A DNA stretch of 64,000 nucleotides from Guyparkeria halophila (GTDB lineage Bacteria > Pseudomonadota > Gammaproteobacteria > Halothiobacillales > Halothiobacillaceae), in the NCBI RefSeq assembly GCF_034479635.1, contig NZ_CP140153.1:751501-815500 (forward strand). Reading direction: 5' to 3'. A program made the position numbers and the translations under genes. Below are positions 8,133 to 17,732 of this stretch, one piece after another; the first letter of the stretch is position 1, and the number at the start of each line of letters is the position of its first letter. The notes beneath the pieces were generated by a model, which worked only from the letters and a program-made list of their open reading frames with translations, did not search any database and was not told the DNA's origin.

Positions 8133-9021
8133 ACCCTTTGTCGAGTCGCCCGAAAAGCACACGGCGAGGCTGCTGATCAGTTGGGGCGTGCGGTTTACCC
8201 GACTGCTTGGCATCGGTGGCGTGGCCGATCACGAGAATCGAGCGGCGCAGCGTTGGGCCGTTCGTCTGGAGTTGCCCCTGCTGCTGATTTCCCTGTGGAT
8301 CCCGGTGCAGTGGTATCTGGAGCATACCGGTCAGGTCGAGGCGGGGCAGGGATTCTGGGTCGATCAGCTCATCTGGGGTTTTTTCCTGGTCGAGCAGCTG
8401 ATGCTGCTCGCCTTGGTCAAGGACAAGCTCTTTTACTTGAAGACCAACTGGTTGCTGGTTGCCGTGGTGGCCATTGGTTTGCCGCTGATCCTGATCGAGG
8501 CCGTGGCTTTCATGCTTGGCCTGCGGTTACTGCGTGTCTTGCTGGTGTTGATTACGGCACTTCGGCTCGGACGCCGTTACTTTCGTGAGCTGGGCCGGCA
8601 CGTGTTCTTCGCCATCGGTCTGATGACGGCCTTCCTGCTGGTGCTGGCCGGGTCACTCATGCCCGTGCTGGACCCGCAGACCTTCGACGATTTCAGCGAC
8701 GGGGCCTGGTGGGCGCTGGTCACGTTGTCGACGGTCGGCTACGGGGATCTGGTGCCTCAGACCGCCGCCGCCCGCGCGATGGGGTTCGTCTTCGTTGGGG
8801 TCGCCGTGGTCTGGCTTGCCCTGATCAGTGCCTCGACCGCCGCCTTCCTGGTCGGTCTGAGAATGGAGGCGAGCAGCCAGGACGAAGAGCGTATCGACAT
8901 GCAGATACTGCGTCGGCTCGACCGCATCGAGTCGTTGCTGGAGCAGGAGCGCGCTGCGCGACAGGAGCAGGGGGACCGTGGAGCCGACAGCGGAACGGGC
9001 CACGAACCGCCGGGACGGTAG
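8122..9021 (+). CDS. Voltage-gated-type potassium channel protein
   Basis: 299 aa. Hydrophobic segments span roughly residues 50-66, 82-100, 108-132, an Arg-spaced S4-like helix (R135 to R152) and 160-182. A pore loop follows with the K+ selectivity filter TVGYGD at 204-209, then a last membrane helix and a charged cytoplasmic coiled tail. The layout is that of a six-helix Kv-like tetrameric channel. The start is a TTG at 8122, strongly supported by AGGAGG eight bases upstream; it lies inside the end of ubiI. Gating and physiological role are unknown. Confidence 0.87.
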   Translation: MADRPFVESPEKHTARLLISWGVRFTRLLGIGGVADHENRAAQRWAVRLELPLLLISLWIPVQWYLEHTGQVEAGQGFWVDQLIWGFFLVEQLMLLALVKDKLFYLKTNWLLVAVVAIGLPLILIEAVAFMLGLRLLRVLLVLITALRLGRRYFRELGRHVFFAIGLMTAFLLVLAGSLMPVLDPQTFDDFSDGAWWALVTLSTVGYGDLVPQTAAARAMGFVFVGVAVVWLALISASTAAFLVGLRMEASSQDEERIDMQILRRLDRIESLLEQERAARQEQGDRGADSGTGHEPPGR

Positions 9022-9029
9022 ACAGCGAT

Positions 9030-9929
9030 TCAGTCTGGCCGGCGACCCGCCACCAGTGCCCAGTCACCCAGCTCCCGGAAGGTGGTGACCTCGTTGCCGG
9101 CCGCCGTCCAGGCCGCGGCCACGGCGTCGGCCTGATGCGTGAGGATGCCGGAGAGGGCAAAGCGGGCCCCCGGCTTGAGATGCCGACTCAGCATCGGGGC
9201 CAGTTCGATCAGGGTCGGGGCGAGGATGTTCGCCAGCAGCCCGTCGACCTGCCGGTCGGCGGGATACTCCTCGGCCAGGTACAGCGACAGGCTCGACGGG
9301 TCGATGTCGTTGAGATCGGCGTTGCCGCGGCTGGCGGTGAGCGCCTGCGGATCGATGTCGGTCCCGTCTACCTGGGCCGCGCCCAGCCGTAAGGCGGCGA
9401 TGGCGAGGATCCCCGAACCACAGCCGGCATCCAGCCAGTGTTGCCCGGTGATTTCCTCCGACTCCAGCCATTCCAGGCACAGGCGCGTGGTCTCGTGCTT
9501 GCCCGTGCCGAAGGCCAGCCCCGGGTCGAGTCGGATCGGGAGGCGACCGGCAGGGGCCGCGCTGTCTTCCCAGGCCGGCTCGATCACCAGCCGCTCGCCG
9601 ATCGGCATGGCGGTGAAGTCGGCCTGCGTGCGACGCACCCAGTCGTCCTCGTCGAACACCGCATGGCCCAGCCGGTCGAGCAGGGCGGGGCGCAGCAGCC
9701 CGTGCAGCGTGCCGACGATCATCGCCGGCGAGACGTCCCCTGTGAACAGGCCGACCACGCGGGTCTCGGCCCACAGCGGAGCCTCGCCCGGCTGCGGTTC
9801 GAGCACCGGCTCGTCACCGAGTTCCTCGAGGGTGACCGACAGCGCGCCGGCGGCCAGCAGGCCGTCTTCGACCGCCTCGACGTCGTCGCGCGGTACCTCC
9901 AGCCAGAGGTGCTGCCACTCGTCGGCCAT
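9030..9929 (-). CDS. prmA: Ribosomal protein L11 methyltransferase
   Basis: 299 aa SAM-dependent enzyme that trimethylates ribosomal protein L11. It has an N-terminal L11-recognition domain (WLEVPRDDVEAVEDGLLAAGALSVTLEE) and a C-terminal Rossmann domain with the SAM motif WLDAGCGSGILAIAALRLGA. The PrmA-specific GLAFGTGKHETTRLCL and NILAPTLIELAPML are present. I use the ATG at 9929, 7 nt after GGGGT; a GTG three codons upstream is possible. It is convergent with the channel gene, only 8 nt apart. Confidence 0.95.
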   Translation of the reverse strand: MADEWQHLWLEVPRDDVEAVEDGLLAAGALSVTLEELGDEPVLEPQPGEAPLWAETRVVGLFTGDVSPAMIVGTLHGLLRPALLDRLGHAVFDEDDWVRRTQADFTAMPIGERLVIEPAWEDSAAPAGRLPIRLDPGLAFGTGKHETTRLCLEWLESEEITGQHWLDAGCGSGILAIAALRLGAAQVDGTDIDPQALTASRGNADLNDIDPSSLSLYLAEEYPADRQVDGLLANILAPTLIELAPMLSRHLKPGARFALSGILTHQADAVAAAWTAAGNEVTTFRELGDWALVAGRRPD

Positions 9930-10074
9930 TAGGGACACCCCGAAAAAACTGTTGCGTCACCCGATTGCTGCGTCACGTGCTCGCTCACTCCTCACCTATC
10001 CGCTTGATATGTCTCGTCGTTCGCTGCGCGGTTCCTTGCACTCGGGCGACTCACGACGTTTTTTCGAGATGTCC

Positions 10075-11418
10075 TTAGGAGATGCCGAGCCGCTTGTGCA
10101 GGAAGTGGATATCCATGCCGCCGGCGATGAAGTTCGCGTCCATCATCAGTTCGCGGTGCAGCGGGATGTTGGTCTTGATGCCGTCGACCAGCATTTCCTC
10201 GAGCGCGCCGTGCATGCGGCGGATGGCCGCCTCGCGATCACCGGCATGGGTGATCAGCTTGCCGATCATCGAGTCGTAGAACGGCGGCACCGAGTAGCCG
10301 TTGTAGATGTGCGAGTCGACCCGCACGCCCAGTCCGCCCGGGAAATGCAGGTTGGTGATCTTGCCCGGACTGGGGGCGAAGGTGGCCGGGTCCTCGGCGT
10401 TGATGCGGCATTCGACGGCGTGACCGCGGAATTCCACCTGGTCCTGGGTCAGTTGCAGCGGGATGCCGGCGGCGATCGCCAGTTGTTCCTTGACCAGGTC
10501 GATGCCGGTGACCATCTCGGTGACCGGATGCTCGACCTGCAGGCGGGTGTTCATCTCGATGAAATAGAACTCGCCGTTCTCGTAGAGGAACTCGAAGGTG
10601 CCCGCCCCGCGGTAGTTCATGCGCTTACAGGCCGCGACACAGACCGCGCCGATCTCGGCGCGCTGCTCGGCGGTAATGCCCGGTGCCGGCGCTTCCTCGA
10701 TCACCTTCTGGTGGCGACGCTGCATCGAACAGTCGCGCTCGCCCAGGTGGATGGCGTTGCCCTGGCCGTCGGAGAGCATCTGCACCTCGATGTGCCGCGG
10801 GTGCTCGAGGAACTTCTCCATGTAGACCTCGGGATTGCCGAAGGCCGCCCCCGCTTCGCTCTTGGTCATCTCGATGGCGTGGTGCAGGTGGGCCTCGGTG
10901 TGCACCACCCGCATGCCACGGCCACCGCCCCCGCCGGCCGCCTTGATGATGACCGGGTAGCCGATATCGCGCGCCAGTCGATGGTTCTCGTCGGGGTCGT
11001 CGGTCAGGGCGCCCTCCGAGCCGGGCACGCAGGGCACGCCGGCGGCCCGCATGGTCTCCTTGGCGGTGACCTTGTCGCCCATCATGCGGATGGATTCCGC
11101 GGTCGGGCCGATGAAGATGAAGCCCGACTCTTCGACCCGCTCGGCGAAGTCGGGGTTCTCGGAAAGAAAACCGTAGCCGGGATGGATGGCCGAGGAATCG
11201 GTCAATTCGGCGGCAGCGATCAATGCCGGCACGTTGAGGTAGGACTCGTTGGACCGGGGGCCGCCGATGCAGACGGATTCGTCCGCGAGGCGGACGTGCT
11301 TGAGATCACGGTCGGCAGTGGAATGGACGGCCACCGTGCCGATGTCGAGCTCGCGGCAGGCGCGCAGGATGCGCAGCGCGATCTCGCCACGGTTGGCGAT
11401 CAGGACCTTGTTCAGCAT
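10075..11418 (-). CDS. accC: Acetyl-CoA carboxylase, biotin carboxylase subunit
   Basis: 447 aa, the normal length. AccC carboxylates the biotin on AccB with ATP and bicarbonate, the first half-reaction of fatty acid synthesis. It has the N-terminal domain ([24 protein letters not shown]), the ATP-grasp glycine loop [34 protein letters not shown] and the active-site [18 protein letters not shown]. It lies 58 nt downstream of accB, the standard accBC operon. Confidence 0.97.
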   Translation of the reverse strand: MLNKVLIANRGEIALRILRACRELDIGTVAVHSTADRDLKHVRLADESVCIGGPRSNESYLNVPALIAAAELTDSSAIHPGYGFLSENPDFAERVEESGFIFIGPTAESIRMMGDKVTAKETMRAAGVPCVPGSEGALTDDPDENHRLARDIGYPVIIKAAGGGGGRGMRVVHTEAHLHHAIEMTKSEAGAAFGNPEVYMEKFLEHPRHIEVQMLSDGQGNAIHLGERDCSMQRRHQKVIEEAPAPGITAEQRAEIGAVCVAACKRMNYRGAGTFEFLYENGEFYFIEMNTRLQVEHPVTEMVTGIDLVKEQLAIAAGIPLQLTQDQVEFRGHAVECRINAEDPATFAPSPGKITNLHFPGGLGVRVDSHIYNGYSVPPFYDSMIGKLITHAGDREAAIRRMHGALEEMLVDGIKTNIPLHRELMMDANFIAGGMDIHFLHKRLGIS

Positions 11419-11476
11419 CTTGGGAAAACTCCTGGGAAGACGAAAGCGGCTGGCTGTGGGTCGAGCAGGCGGGGCC

Positions 11477-11929
11477 TTACTCGATCACGAACAGCGGCTG
11501 GTCGTATTCCACCGGCTGGCCATTCTCCACCAGGATCTCCTTGATCGTGCCGTCGACCTCCGCCTCGATCTGGTTGAACATCTTCATCGCCTCGATGATG
11601 CAGATGGTGTCGCCCTTGCTCACGGTGGTGCCCACCTCGACGAAGGCGCTCGAATCGGGTGACGAGGCACGATAGAAGGTGCCCACCATCGGCGAATTGA
11701 TGGTCTTGCCGCGGGCCTCCGGCGTCTCCCTGGGTGCGGGTTCACCTGACGCCGCCGGAGCGGGGGCAGCCGGTTGCGGGGCAGGCGCCGGCGCGGCCGC
11801 CTGCATCATGGGCGGCTGCTGGGAGTGGCGCGAGATGCGTACCGACTCCTCGCCCTCCTTGATCTCGATTTCGGCGACGCCCGACTCCTCGAGCAGTTCG
11901 ATCAGTTTCTTGACCTTGCGAATATCCAT
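11477..11929 (-). CDS. accB: Biotin carboxyl carrier protein of acetyl-CoA carboxylase
   Basis: 150 aa. N-terminal helix region ([25 protein letters not shown]), an Ala/Pro-rich linker (about residues 40-70), then the biotinyl domain. The domain carries the biotinylation motif [15 protein letters not shown], with Lys of AMKM as the modified residue, and ends in YDQPLFVIE. It follows aroQ by 30 nt and precedes accC, giving the common aroQ-accB-accC order. Confidence 0.97.
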   Translation of the reverse strand: MDIRKVKKLIELLEESGVAEIEIKEGEESVRISRHSQQPPMMQAAAPAPAPQPAAPAPAASGEPAPRETPEARGKTINSPMVGTFYRASSPDSSAFVEVGTTVSKGDTICIIEAMKMFNQIEAEVDGTIKEILVENGQPVEYDQPLFVIE

Positions 11930-11959
11930 GACGTGGGTCTCTTGCGTTATGCGTGCGAA

Positions 11960-12409
11960 TCAGGCGGACGATGCGTCCAGATGAGCGATCAGGGCGGTCA
12001 GGGCCAGTTCGTAGCCCAGCGCCCCCAGCCCGACGATGCTGCCGACGGCCACATCCGAGAAATAGGAATGCTGCCGGAAGGCCTCGCGGGCGTGAATGTT
12101 GGAGAGGTGAACCTCGATGAACGGCCGGTCGATGGCGAGCAGGGCATCCCGCAGCGCGACGCTGGTGTGGGTCCAGGCGCCGGGGTTGATCAGCACCCCG
12201 TCCAGCCCATCGTCGGCCGCATGATGCAGCCGGTCGATGGCCTCGCCCTCGTGGTTGCTCTGGAAGTGTTCCAGCGCCGCCCCTTGTCCTTCGGCGGCCC
12301 GGTCGAGGCGTTGGCCGATGTCGGCCAGCGTCAGTCGCCCGTAGCGCTCGGGCTCGCGGGTGCCGAGCCGATTGAGGTTGGGGCCGTTGAGTACCAGGAT
12401 CCGTTTCAT
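11960..12409 (-). CDS. aroQ: 3-dehydroquinate dehydratase, type II
   Basis: 149 aa. Catalyses the third step of the shikimate pathway. Type II signatures are present: [23 protein letters not shown] with the catalytic Tyr, [31 protein letters not shown] and [14 protein letters not shown]. The frame continues 34 codons upstream, but the family N-terminus and the ATG at 12409 define the start. First gene of aroQ-accB-accC. Confidence 0.96.
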   Translation of the reverse strand: MKRILVLNGPNLNRLGTREPERYGRLTLADIGQRLDRAAEGQGAALEHFQSNHEGEAIDRLHHAADDGLDGVLINPGAWTHTSVALRDALLAIDRPFIEVHLSNIHAREAFRQHSYFSDVAVGSIVGLGALGYELALTALIAHLDASSA

Positions 12410-12606
12410 GGAGACTCGCTCTCGTCGACGGGCGGAATGACCGGGTCCCCGCCGGGTCCGTCCCCGACGAGTCAATGCCCGCATTGTGCCGGTTGGGGGT
12501 GCCGAAGTCACGTGTTCGGCGTCGTTTTTTTGTCAATCGCCACCCATTGGCGGATTTTTCACGAAGTTATACCCCGGCAACAAAAGATGGGCCGCGGAGA
12601 TGCAAA

Positions 12607-12629
12607 GAGCCCCGCGCAGGGCGGGGCTC
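12607..12629 (-). terminator. Intrinsic terminator after dsbD
   Basis: A 9-bp perfect stem (GAGCCCCGC / GCGGGGCTC) with a 5-nt loop, followed on the minus strand by TTTGC. It lies 8 nt beyond the dsbD stop. The U-tract is short, so efficiency is uncertain. Confidence 0.6.
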
Positions 12630-12637
12630 GAAATCGA

Positions 12638-15001
12638 TCAGCGGTTCGAGACGGCCGTGACATGGCCGAGGAACTCGTCGGGTGGCTGATACCCGACCAC
12701 CCAGTGCTGACGCACCCGTTCGCCCGAGGCATCCCAGAAGATGATCCCCGGCGGGCCGTACAGGTCGAAACGCTTGAGCAATGCCTTGTGGTCGGCGTTG
12801 TTGGCGGTCACGTCGGCCTGCAGCACCAGAAAACCGCTCAGCGCCTCGATCACGCGCGGATCGCTGAAGGTGTTGTGTTCCATCTCCTTGCAGGAGATAC
12901 ACCAGTCGGCGTAGAAGTCGAGCATCACCGGCTGGCCGGCGGCCCTGGCCTGCTCGAGTGCCTGGTCGAGTTCCTGTTCATCGTTTACCTGGCGGAACTC
13001 GAGCTCGGCGATCTGGCCGCCACCGCCACCCAGCGACAGGCCGGTAAGCGGCGCGAACGGGGTGCCCTTGGCCCCGGCGGCGACGCCGATCAGCATCAGC
13101 GCGCCCCAGAGGAGCAGCACCAGTCCCAGCGACTTCCAGAGGCGCAACCAGCCCGAGGCGGTGTCACGCAACGATTCGGTCGCCCCCATGTAGACCGCCG
13201 AGGCGATCAGCAGCACGGCCCACATCAGCTGGGTGATGGCCGGGGACAGGAAGCGCTCGAGCATCCAGATCGCCAGGCCGAGCAGCACCACGCCGAACAC
13301 GGCCTTGACCGCATCCATCCAGCCGCCGGCCTTGGGCATGTACTTGCCGCCCAGCGTGCCGACCAGGATCAGTGGCAGGCCCATGCCGATCGACAGGGCG
13401 AACAGCGCCAGCCCGCCGATCACCGCATCGCCGGTCTGGCCGATATAGATCAGGGCGCCGGCCAGCGGTGGGGCCATGCAGGGACCGACGATCAGGGCCG
13501 AAAGAAAGCCCATCACCGCCACGCCGGTGAGTGTGCCGCCCTGTTGGCGGTTCTGCACCTGCATGATCCGCGACTGGATCGAGGAGGGCAGCTGGAGTTC
13601 GAAAAAGCCGAACATCGACAGGGCCAGCGCGACGAAGATCGCGGCGAACACGCTCAGTATCCAGGGGTTCTGGAAGGCGGCCTGCAGGTTGGCACCGAAC
13701 AGCCCGGCCAGTACCCCGGCCACGGTGTAGGTGACCGCCATGGCGAGGACGTAGACCACCGAGAGCACGAAGGCCTTGCGGGTGGTGATGTGCTCGCCCT
13801 GGCCGGCGATGATGCCCGAAAGGATCGGGATCATCGGGAAGACGCAGGGCGTGAACGCGAGCAACAGGCCGAAGATCAGAAAGCCCAGGATGATCGCCCA
13901 GGGGCTGCCGTCGATCAGGCGCTGGGTAATCATGTCCGTTTCCGAGCCCGTCTGGGCGGCGGCCTCGGTGGCGGTGTCGGTCGATGGGCCGCTGCCGGCC
14001 GGTGCCTCGCCCCGGTCATCGCCCCGGTTCTGGCCGAGTGACGGCATGTCTTCCAGCGGGGTCAGCTCGCCGGCATCGCCGGGTACCTCGTCGAGGCGCT
14101 CGGCGTCGCCCGCGGCCGGATCGATCCGCCAGGCCTTCTCCATCGGCGGATAGCACAGGCCCATGTCGGCGCAGCCCTGGTAGCCGATCACCAGGGTGTA
14201 CGGCGCATCGGCGTCGATCGACAGTTCGGTCTCCAGCTGGTCGTGGAAGACCCAGACGGTGCCGAAATTGGGATCGTCCTTGCGCTCGCCCTCGCCGATG
14301 TGCGTGGCGCGGATGGATGCATCGCCCGCCACGGCCGCCTTGGTGCGATCGCGATACAGGTAGTACTCCGGGGCGATGTCGAAGCGGACGAACACGCTCC
14401 CGTCATCGACGATCACCTCGGGGACGAACGCCTCTTCGGGGTCCATCGGTTCGTTGCTGCTGCCGAAGCCACCCAGGCTGATGCCGCCATCGCGCGAATC
14501 GGCGCCGGAGGCGTCTGATGCCGCATCCGCCGAGGCGCTGGCATCTATCGGCGGCAGGTCGACGGAAAGCTCGTGCGTCTCCGGCGGGTAGCAGACGCCG
14601 TGGATGTCGGAGCAACCCTGGTACTCGACCGTGATGCGCGCCTCGCCGCCGGGAGCGGATTCCACCGGTACGCGGGCGGTGAAGTCATCCTTGTAGACGG
14701 GGGTCTCGCCGAAGACCGGGTCGTCCTCGATCACCGCCTCGGGCAGTTGCGGCTCCCCGAGTTCGACCGAATCGCCGCCACGGATCTTCAATTTGTCCTG
14801 GTAGAGGTGGTAGCCCTCCACCACGCGGAAGTCGAGGCGCAGTTCGCCGTCGTCGTGGCTGACCTCGACACCGAAGGCCTCTTCCGGTCCCAGCAATTCG
14901 GGCTGGGCACTGGCCGCCGTCTGCCAGGCGAGGGCGACGGTGACAAGCAGGAAGGCGGCGATTCGCACCCAGGGTGCGGTCAGGGAGTGGTTTGAACGCA
15001 T
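12638..15001 (-). CDS. dsbD: Thiol:disulfide interchange protein DsbD with duplicated N-terminal domain
   Basis: 787 aa inner-membrane electron carrier that passes reducing equivalents from cytoplasmic thioredoxin to periplasmic DsbC/CcmG-type acceptors. It begins with a signal peptide ending ...TAASAQP. Two DsbD-alpha domains follow in tandem, each with its Cys pair (QGCSDIHGVCYPPE and QGCADMGLCYPPME). Next come eight-helix DsbD-beta with TPCVFP and VGPCMAPP, and a C-terminal thioredoxin domain with ADWCISCKEME. E. coli DsbD has only one alpha domain. An ATG at 15013 is an alternative start. The gene overlaps the end of cutA. Confidence 0.93.
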   Translation of the reverse strand: MRSNHSLTAPWVRIAAFLLVTVALAWQTAASAQPELLGPEEAFGVEVSHDDGELRLDFRVVEGYHLYQDKLKIRGGDSVELGEPQLPEAVIEDDPVFGETPVYKDDFTARVPVESAPGGEARITVEYQGCSDIHGVCYPPETHELSVDLPPIDASASADAASDASGADSRDGGISLGGFGSSNEPMDPEEAFVPEVIVDDGSVFVRFDIAPEYYLYRDRTKAAVAGDASIRATHIGEGERKDDPNFGTVWVFHDQLETELSIDADAPYTLVIGYQGCADMGLCYPPMEKAWRIDPAAGDAERLDEVPGDAGELTPLEDMPSLGQNRGDDRGEAPAGSGPSTDTATEAAAQTGSETDMITQRLIDGSPWAIILGFLIFGLLLAFTPCVFPMIPILSGIIAGQGEHITTRKAFVLSVVYVLAMAVTYTVAGVLAGLFGANLQAAFQNPWILSVFAAIFVALALSMFGFFELQLPSSIQSRIMQVQNRQQGGTLTGVAVMGFLSALIVGPCMAPPLAGALIYIGQTGDAVIGGLALFALSIGMGLPLILVGTLGGKYMPKAGGWMDAVKAVFGVVLLGLAIWMLERFLSPAITQLMWAVLLIASAVYMGATESLRDTASGWLRLWKSLGLVLLLWGALMLIGVAAGAKGTPFAPLTGLSLGGGGGQIAELEFRQVNDEQELDQALEQARAAGQPVMLDFYADWCISCKEMEHNTFSDPRVIEALSGFLVLQADVTANNADHKALLKRFDLYGPPGIIFWDASGERVRQHWVVGYQPPDEFLGHVTAVSNR

Positions 15002-15315
15002 TGCTGAACCCATTCGGAGTAAGACTGGCTGCTTTCGGCCGGCAGGATAACCACCTCGGGGCAGTCGTAGGGGTGATATTGCTCGATCGCGTCCTTGAGG
15101 TCGTCGATGCGGTCGAGGCTGGTCTTCATGTGAAGCTGGTATTCCTCATCGCGGCACAACTCGCCCTGCCAGTGGTAGGCCGAGCGAACCGGGCCGAGGA
15201 TGTTCACGCAGGCCACCAGACCGTCGGCCAGCAGGCGCGCGCTCAACTCATCGGCCGCGCGGGGGTCGTCCAGTGTCGTGATGACCAGTGCTATTGTGCT
15301 TTGCTCGATCGTCAT
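14980..15315 (-). CDS. cutA: Divalent-cation tolerance protein CutA
   Basis: 111 aa small trimeric protein linked to metal tolerance. Family marks are VITTLDDPRAADELSARLL, LVACVNILGPVRSAYHWQGEL, DEEYQLHMKTS and HPYDCPEVVILP. cutA immediately upstream of dsbD is the same order as cutA1-dipZ in E. coli. The dsbD start lies inside its last codons, so the two are probably translationally coupled. Confidence 0.94.
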   Translation of the reverse strand: MTIEQSTIALVITTLDDPRAADELSARLLADGLVACVNILGPVRSAYHWQGELCRDEEYQLHMKTSLDRIDDLKDAIEQYHPYDCPEVVILPAESSQSYSEWVQQCVQTTP

Positions 15316-15493
15316 TATCGTGATTGCGTCAGGTCGTTGAGTCGGTGTTCGGCCTTGCCCGTTCCAGCCGGCCCGGCCTTGGGCCGGTCGATGGGCCGCA
15401 AGTTCCGCGGGTCGGCTCTACGGCGGCCCGATGAGCCAAGGTAGCCAGATGCGTGTCATGGGTCGCCCGAGCCCCTGGCTCGATACCTGGTGT

Positions 15494-15509
15494 ATTCGCC
15501 GCGGCGAAT
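15494..15509. promoter_or_regulatory. 16-bp perfect palindrome between cutA and fxsA
   Basis: ATTCGCCG / CGGCGAAT is a perfect inverted repeat without a spacer, lying in the 271-nt region between divergent cutA and fxsA. It has the form of a dimeric repressor site. No binding protein can be named from sequence. Confidence 0.3.
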
Positions 15510-15586
15510 TCCAGCCGGTTGTCGACAGGAAGCCTAGCGCTGCAATCGTTAGACGGCAAACAAATCCATCGTAACCCCGAGAAGTC

Positions 15587-16087
15587 ATGCGAAAACTGTC
15601 CGGTTTCATCCTCTTCCTGCCCCTCGTCGAGCTGGTGCTCCTGATCGCGATGGGCGCGGCCATGGGGTTTCTTGTCACGCTGCTGTGGATCGTCGCCACC
15701 GGTGTCTGGGGGGCGTGGCTGATGCGCACCGCCGGGCCCAATGCCATGGCGCGCGCCCAGCGTGACGTGGCGGCGACCGGTCGGGGCGAAATCGACGGGT
15801 TGGGCGTGGCGGCCAATTTCCTCGGCGGGTTGATGTTGCTGTTGCCGGGGCCGCTGACGGACCTGCTGGGGCTGGTGCTGGTGACGCCGTTCCTGCGTCG
15901 CCTTGCCTTTGGCGCGTGGCTTGCCGGACGGCTGCAACAGGTCGTGGTCGAGCGTGGCGGGTTCGGGACCGGTCCGCGGGGGCCGTTCGGTCCCGGTGCG
16001 GACGGCAATGTCTACGATGCCGACCCGGACGATATCCGGCGGGACGAGCCGCGCGACCCGCGTCGCATCGATCGCGACCGCGACTAG
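15587..16087 (+). CDS. fxsA: FxsA family membrane protein
   Basis: 166 aa. The N-terminal half has the family membrane helices (LSGFILFLPLVELVLLIAMG and GFLVTLLWIVATGVWGAWLMR) and the GLMLLLPGPLTDLLGLVLVTPFLRR core. The C-terminal tail is polar and Gly/Asp/Arg-rich. In E. coli FxsA relieves F-plasmid exclusion of phage T7 when overproduced; its normal function is unknown. In E. coli fxsA precedes groESL near dsbD-cutA, and all of these are nearby here, so neighbourhood is conserved though rearranged. Confidence 0.9.
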   Translation: MRKLSGFILFLPLVELVLLIAMGAAMGFLVTLLWIVATGVWGAWLMRTAGPNAMARAQRDVAATGRGEIDGLGVAANFLGGLMLLLPGPLTDLLGLVLVTPFLRRLAFGAWLAGRLQQVVVERGGFGTGPRGPFGPGADGNVYDADPDDIRRDEPRDPRRIDRDRD

Positions 16088-16129
16088 TTCCTGCCGGGGC
16101 GATGGCCCGGGTGATTGTCAGGGCACTTA

Positions 16130-16159
16130 CCCGGGCACTTGTCTGAGTGCTTGCCCGGG
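16130..16159. terminator. Hairpin between convergent fxsA and hemY
   Basis: CCCGGGCA (16130-16137) pairs with TGCCCGGG (16152-16159) around a 14-nt loop. It lies midway between two convergent stops. There is no T-tract on either side, so it may act only as an mRNA 3' structure. Confidence 0.4.
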
Positions 16160-16185
16160 CGCCGCGGGAGCGCTCGCCCGTCAGG

Positions 16186-17607
16186 TCAGTGTTCGCCGTC
16201 GAGAATCCGCCGGGCGAGCGCCTGACCGTTTTCGAGACAATCACCCACCGCGATGCCCTCGCGCCAGTTGCCGATCAGCGACAGGCCGGGGTAATGCTCG
16301 AGTGCCTGATCGAGCCGTTCGATCCGGGCCAGGTGCCCCAGCTCGTACTGCGGAATCGCGCGCGGCCAGCGACTGACGCGCTGCCAGACCGGCTGTCCCT
16401 CGATGCCGAGCAGGTCGCCCAGGTCCTTGCTGACCTGACGGGCCAGCTCGGCATCGCTCATCTCCAGTGCCTCGGGGTCCTGTCGCCCGCCGATGAAGGC
16501 GGTGATCAGCTTGTGGCCGTGCGGCGCACGATTGGGAAACAGCGTCGAGGAGAACAGGGCACCCAGCGTCCGCCGACGTTCGCGGCGGGGAATCAGGACG
16601 CCGAAGCCGTCAAGCGGGTGGGCCAGCACGCCGGGGGGGAAGCCCAGGGCGACGGCGGCGACCGGCGGGTAGACGATTTCGTCGAGCGGCTCGGCGAGCA
16701 GTGCGTCGAGTGGGCGCAGTAGCGAGGCGCTCACATGGGCCGGCGTGGCCAGCACCAGCCGCTTGGCCTGCCAGGTGGTGCCGTCCTGGTCGATCGCTTG
16801 CCAGCCGCCATCCTCCGGCTGAACGGCCTGCACGCGTCGGCCACAGGCGATCGTGCCGTCGGTTGCCGCGTCGATGTCCGCCGCGAGCCGGTCGGTGAGT
16901 GTCTGGATGCCGCCGGGAAAGCTGATCAGCTTGCCACGCCATTCGCGCGGCATGGGCTCGGTCCCTTCGCGGCGCTCCCGCTTGGCCCGTTTCATGGCGG
17001 CGAATCCACCGCGGATCAGCGAGCCATGCTCACGTTCCATGGCGGCGAGCTTGGGCATGGCGGCCTGAACGGACAGCCGGGCCGGATCCCCCGCGTAGAC
17101 CCCCGAGACGAATGGGTCGACCAGGTAATCGAGAATGTTTCGGCCCAGGCGGCGCTCAACGAAGTGGGCCAGCGTCTCCTCGCCCGTTCCCCGGCGCACC
17201 CAGGGCTCGCGCAGGATGCGGCCAATGCTGCGCGGGCCGAGCAGCGGATTGAAGGGGGCATTGAGCGGATGGGTGGGCAGGGCGAGCACCCGCTTTCCCT
17301 TGGCGATATAGCGTTTCTTGCCCGCCTCGCCGGCGAAGATCGCCTCGTCGGTCAGGCCCAGTTCCTTGAGCAGCCGATAGAGCGGCGGCTTGACCATCAG
17401 GGTGTTCGGCCCGATCTCGACCTGCCATTCCCCGTCGCGGCGGCTCTGGATATTGCCGCCAGGCACGTCGCCCGCCTCGAGCACGGTGACCCGCTGGCCG
17501 GCCCGCGCCAGCGCCCAGCCGGCAGCCAGCCCGCTGGCGCCCGCGCCGATGATCAGCGTGTCGGTCGTTTGCGTCTTGCCGGGGGCGTCGTGGTCGCTTG
17601 CTGTCAT
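16186..17607 (-). CDS. hemY: Protoporphyrinogen oxidase, HemY type
   Basis: 473 aa FAD enzyme that oxidises protoporphyrinogen IX to protoporphyrin IX late in haem synthesis. The N-terminal dinucleotide motif TLIIGAGASGLAAGWALARAG is followed by GGNIQSRRDGEWQVEIGPNTL, the PPOX signature region, and VSGVYAGDPARLSVQAAMPKL. The C-terminus has the FAD-contacting LSLIGNWREGIAVGDCLENG. This is the oxygen-dependent type, unlike HemG/HemJ. It is convergent with fxsA and divergent from the next gene (125 nt). Confidence 0.9.
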   Translation of the reverse strand: MTASDHDAPGKTQTTDTLIIGAGASGLAAGWALARAGQRVTVLEAGDVPGGNIQSRRDGEWQVEIGPNTLMVKPPLYRLLKELGLTDEAIFAGEAGKKRYIAKGKRVLALPTHPLNAPFNPLLGPRSIGRILREPWVRRGTGEETLAHFVERRLGRNILDYLVDPFVSGVYAGDPARLSVQAAMPKLAAMEREHGSLIRGGFAAMKRAKRERREGTEPMPREWRGKLISFPGGIQTLTDRLAADIDAATDGTIACGRRVQAVQPEDGGWQAIDQDGTTWQAKRLVLATPAHVSASLLRPLDALLAEPLDEIVYPPVAAVALGFPPGVLAHPLDGFGVLIPRRERRRTLGALFSSTLFPNRAPHGHKLITAFIGGRQDPEALEMSDAELARQVSKDLGDLLGIEGQPVWQRVSRWPRAIPQYELGHLARIERLDQALEHYPGLSLIGNWREGIAVGDCLENGQALARRILDGEH

Positions 17608-17732
17608 GGCATCTCGTGGCGTGGCAGGGCAAGTTCGCGTGCTTGCCGTGCTCTGGGTTGCTATGTCTGTTCGGGGCTCGAGTGTACTCTACCGGTTCGA
17701 TCAATTTCGGCAGATGCACTGTCAGGGACGTT

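Noticed and set aside
16088-16185. Degenerate direct repeats (GGGCACTT / GTGCTTGCCCGGGC) as a mobile-element end
   Set aside because: Better explained as one hairpin between convergent genes; no target duplication or second copy seen.
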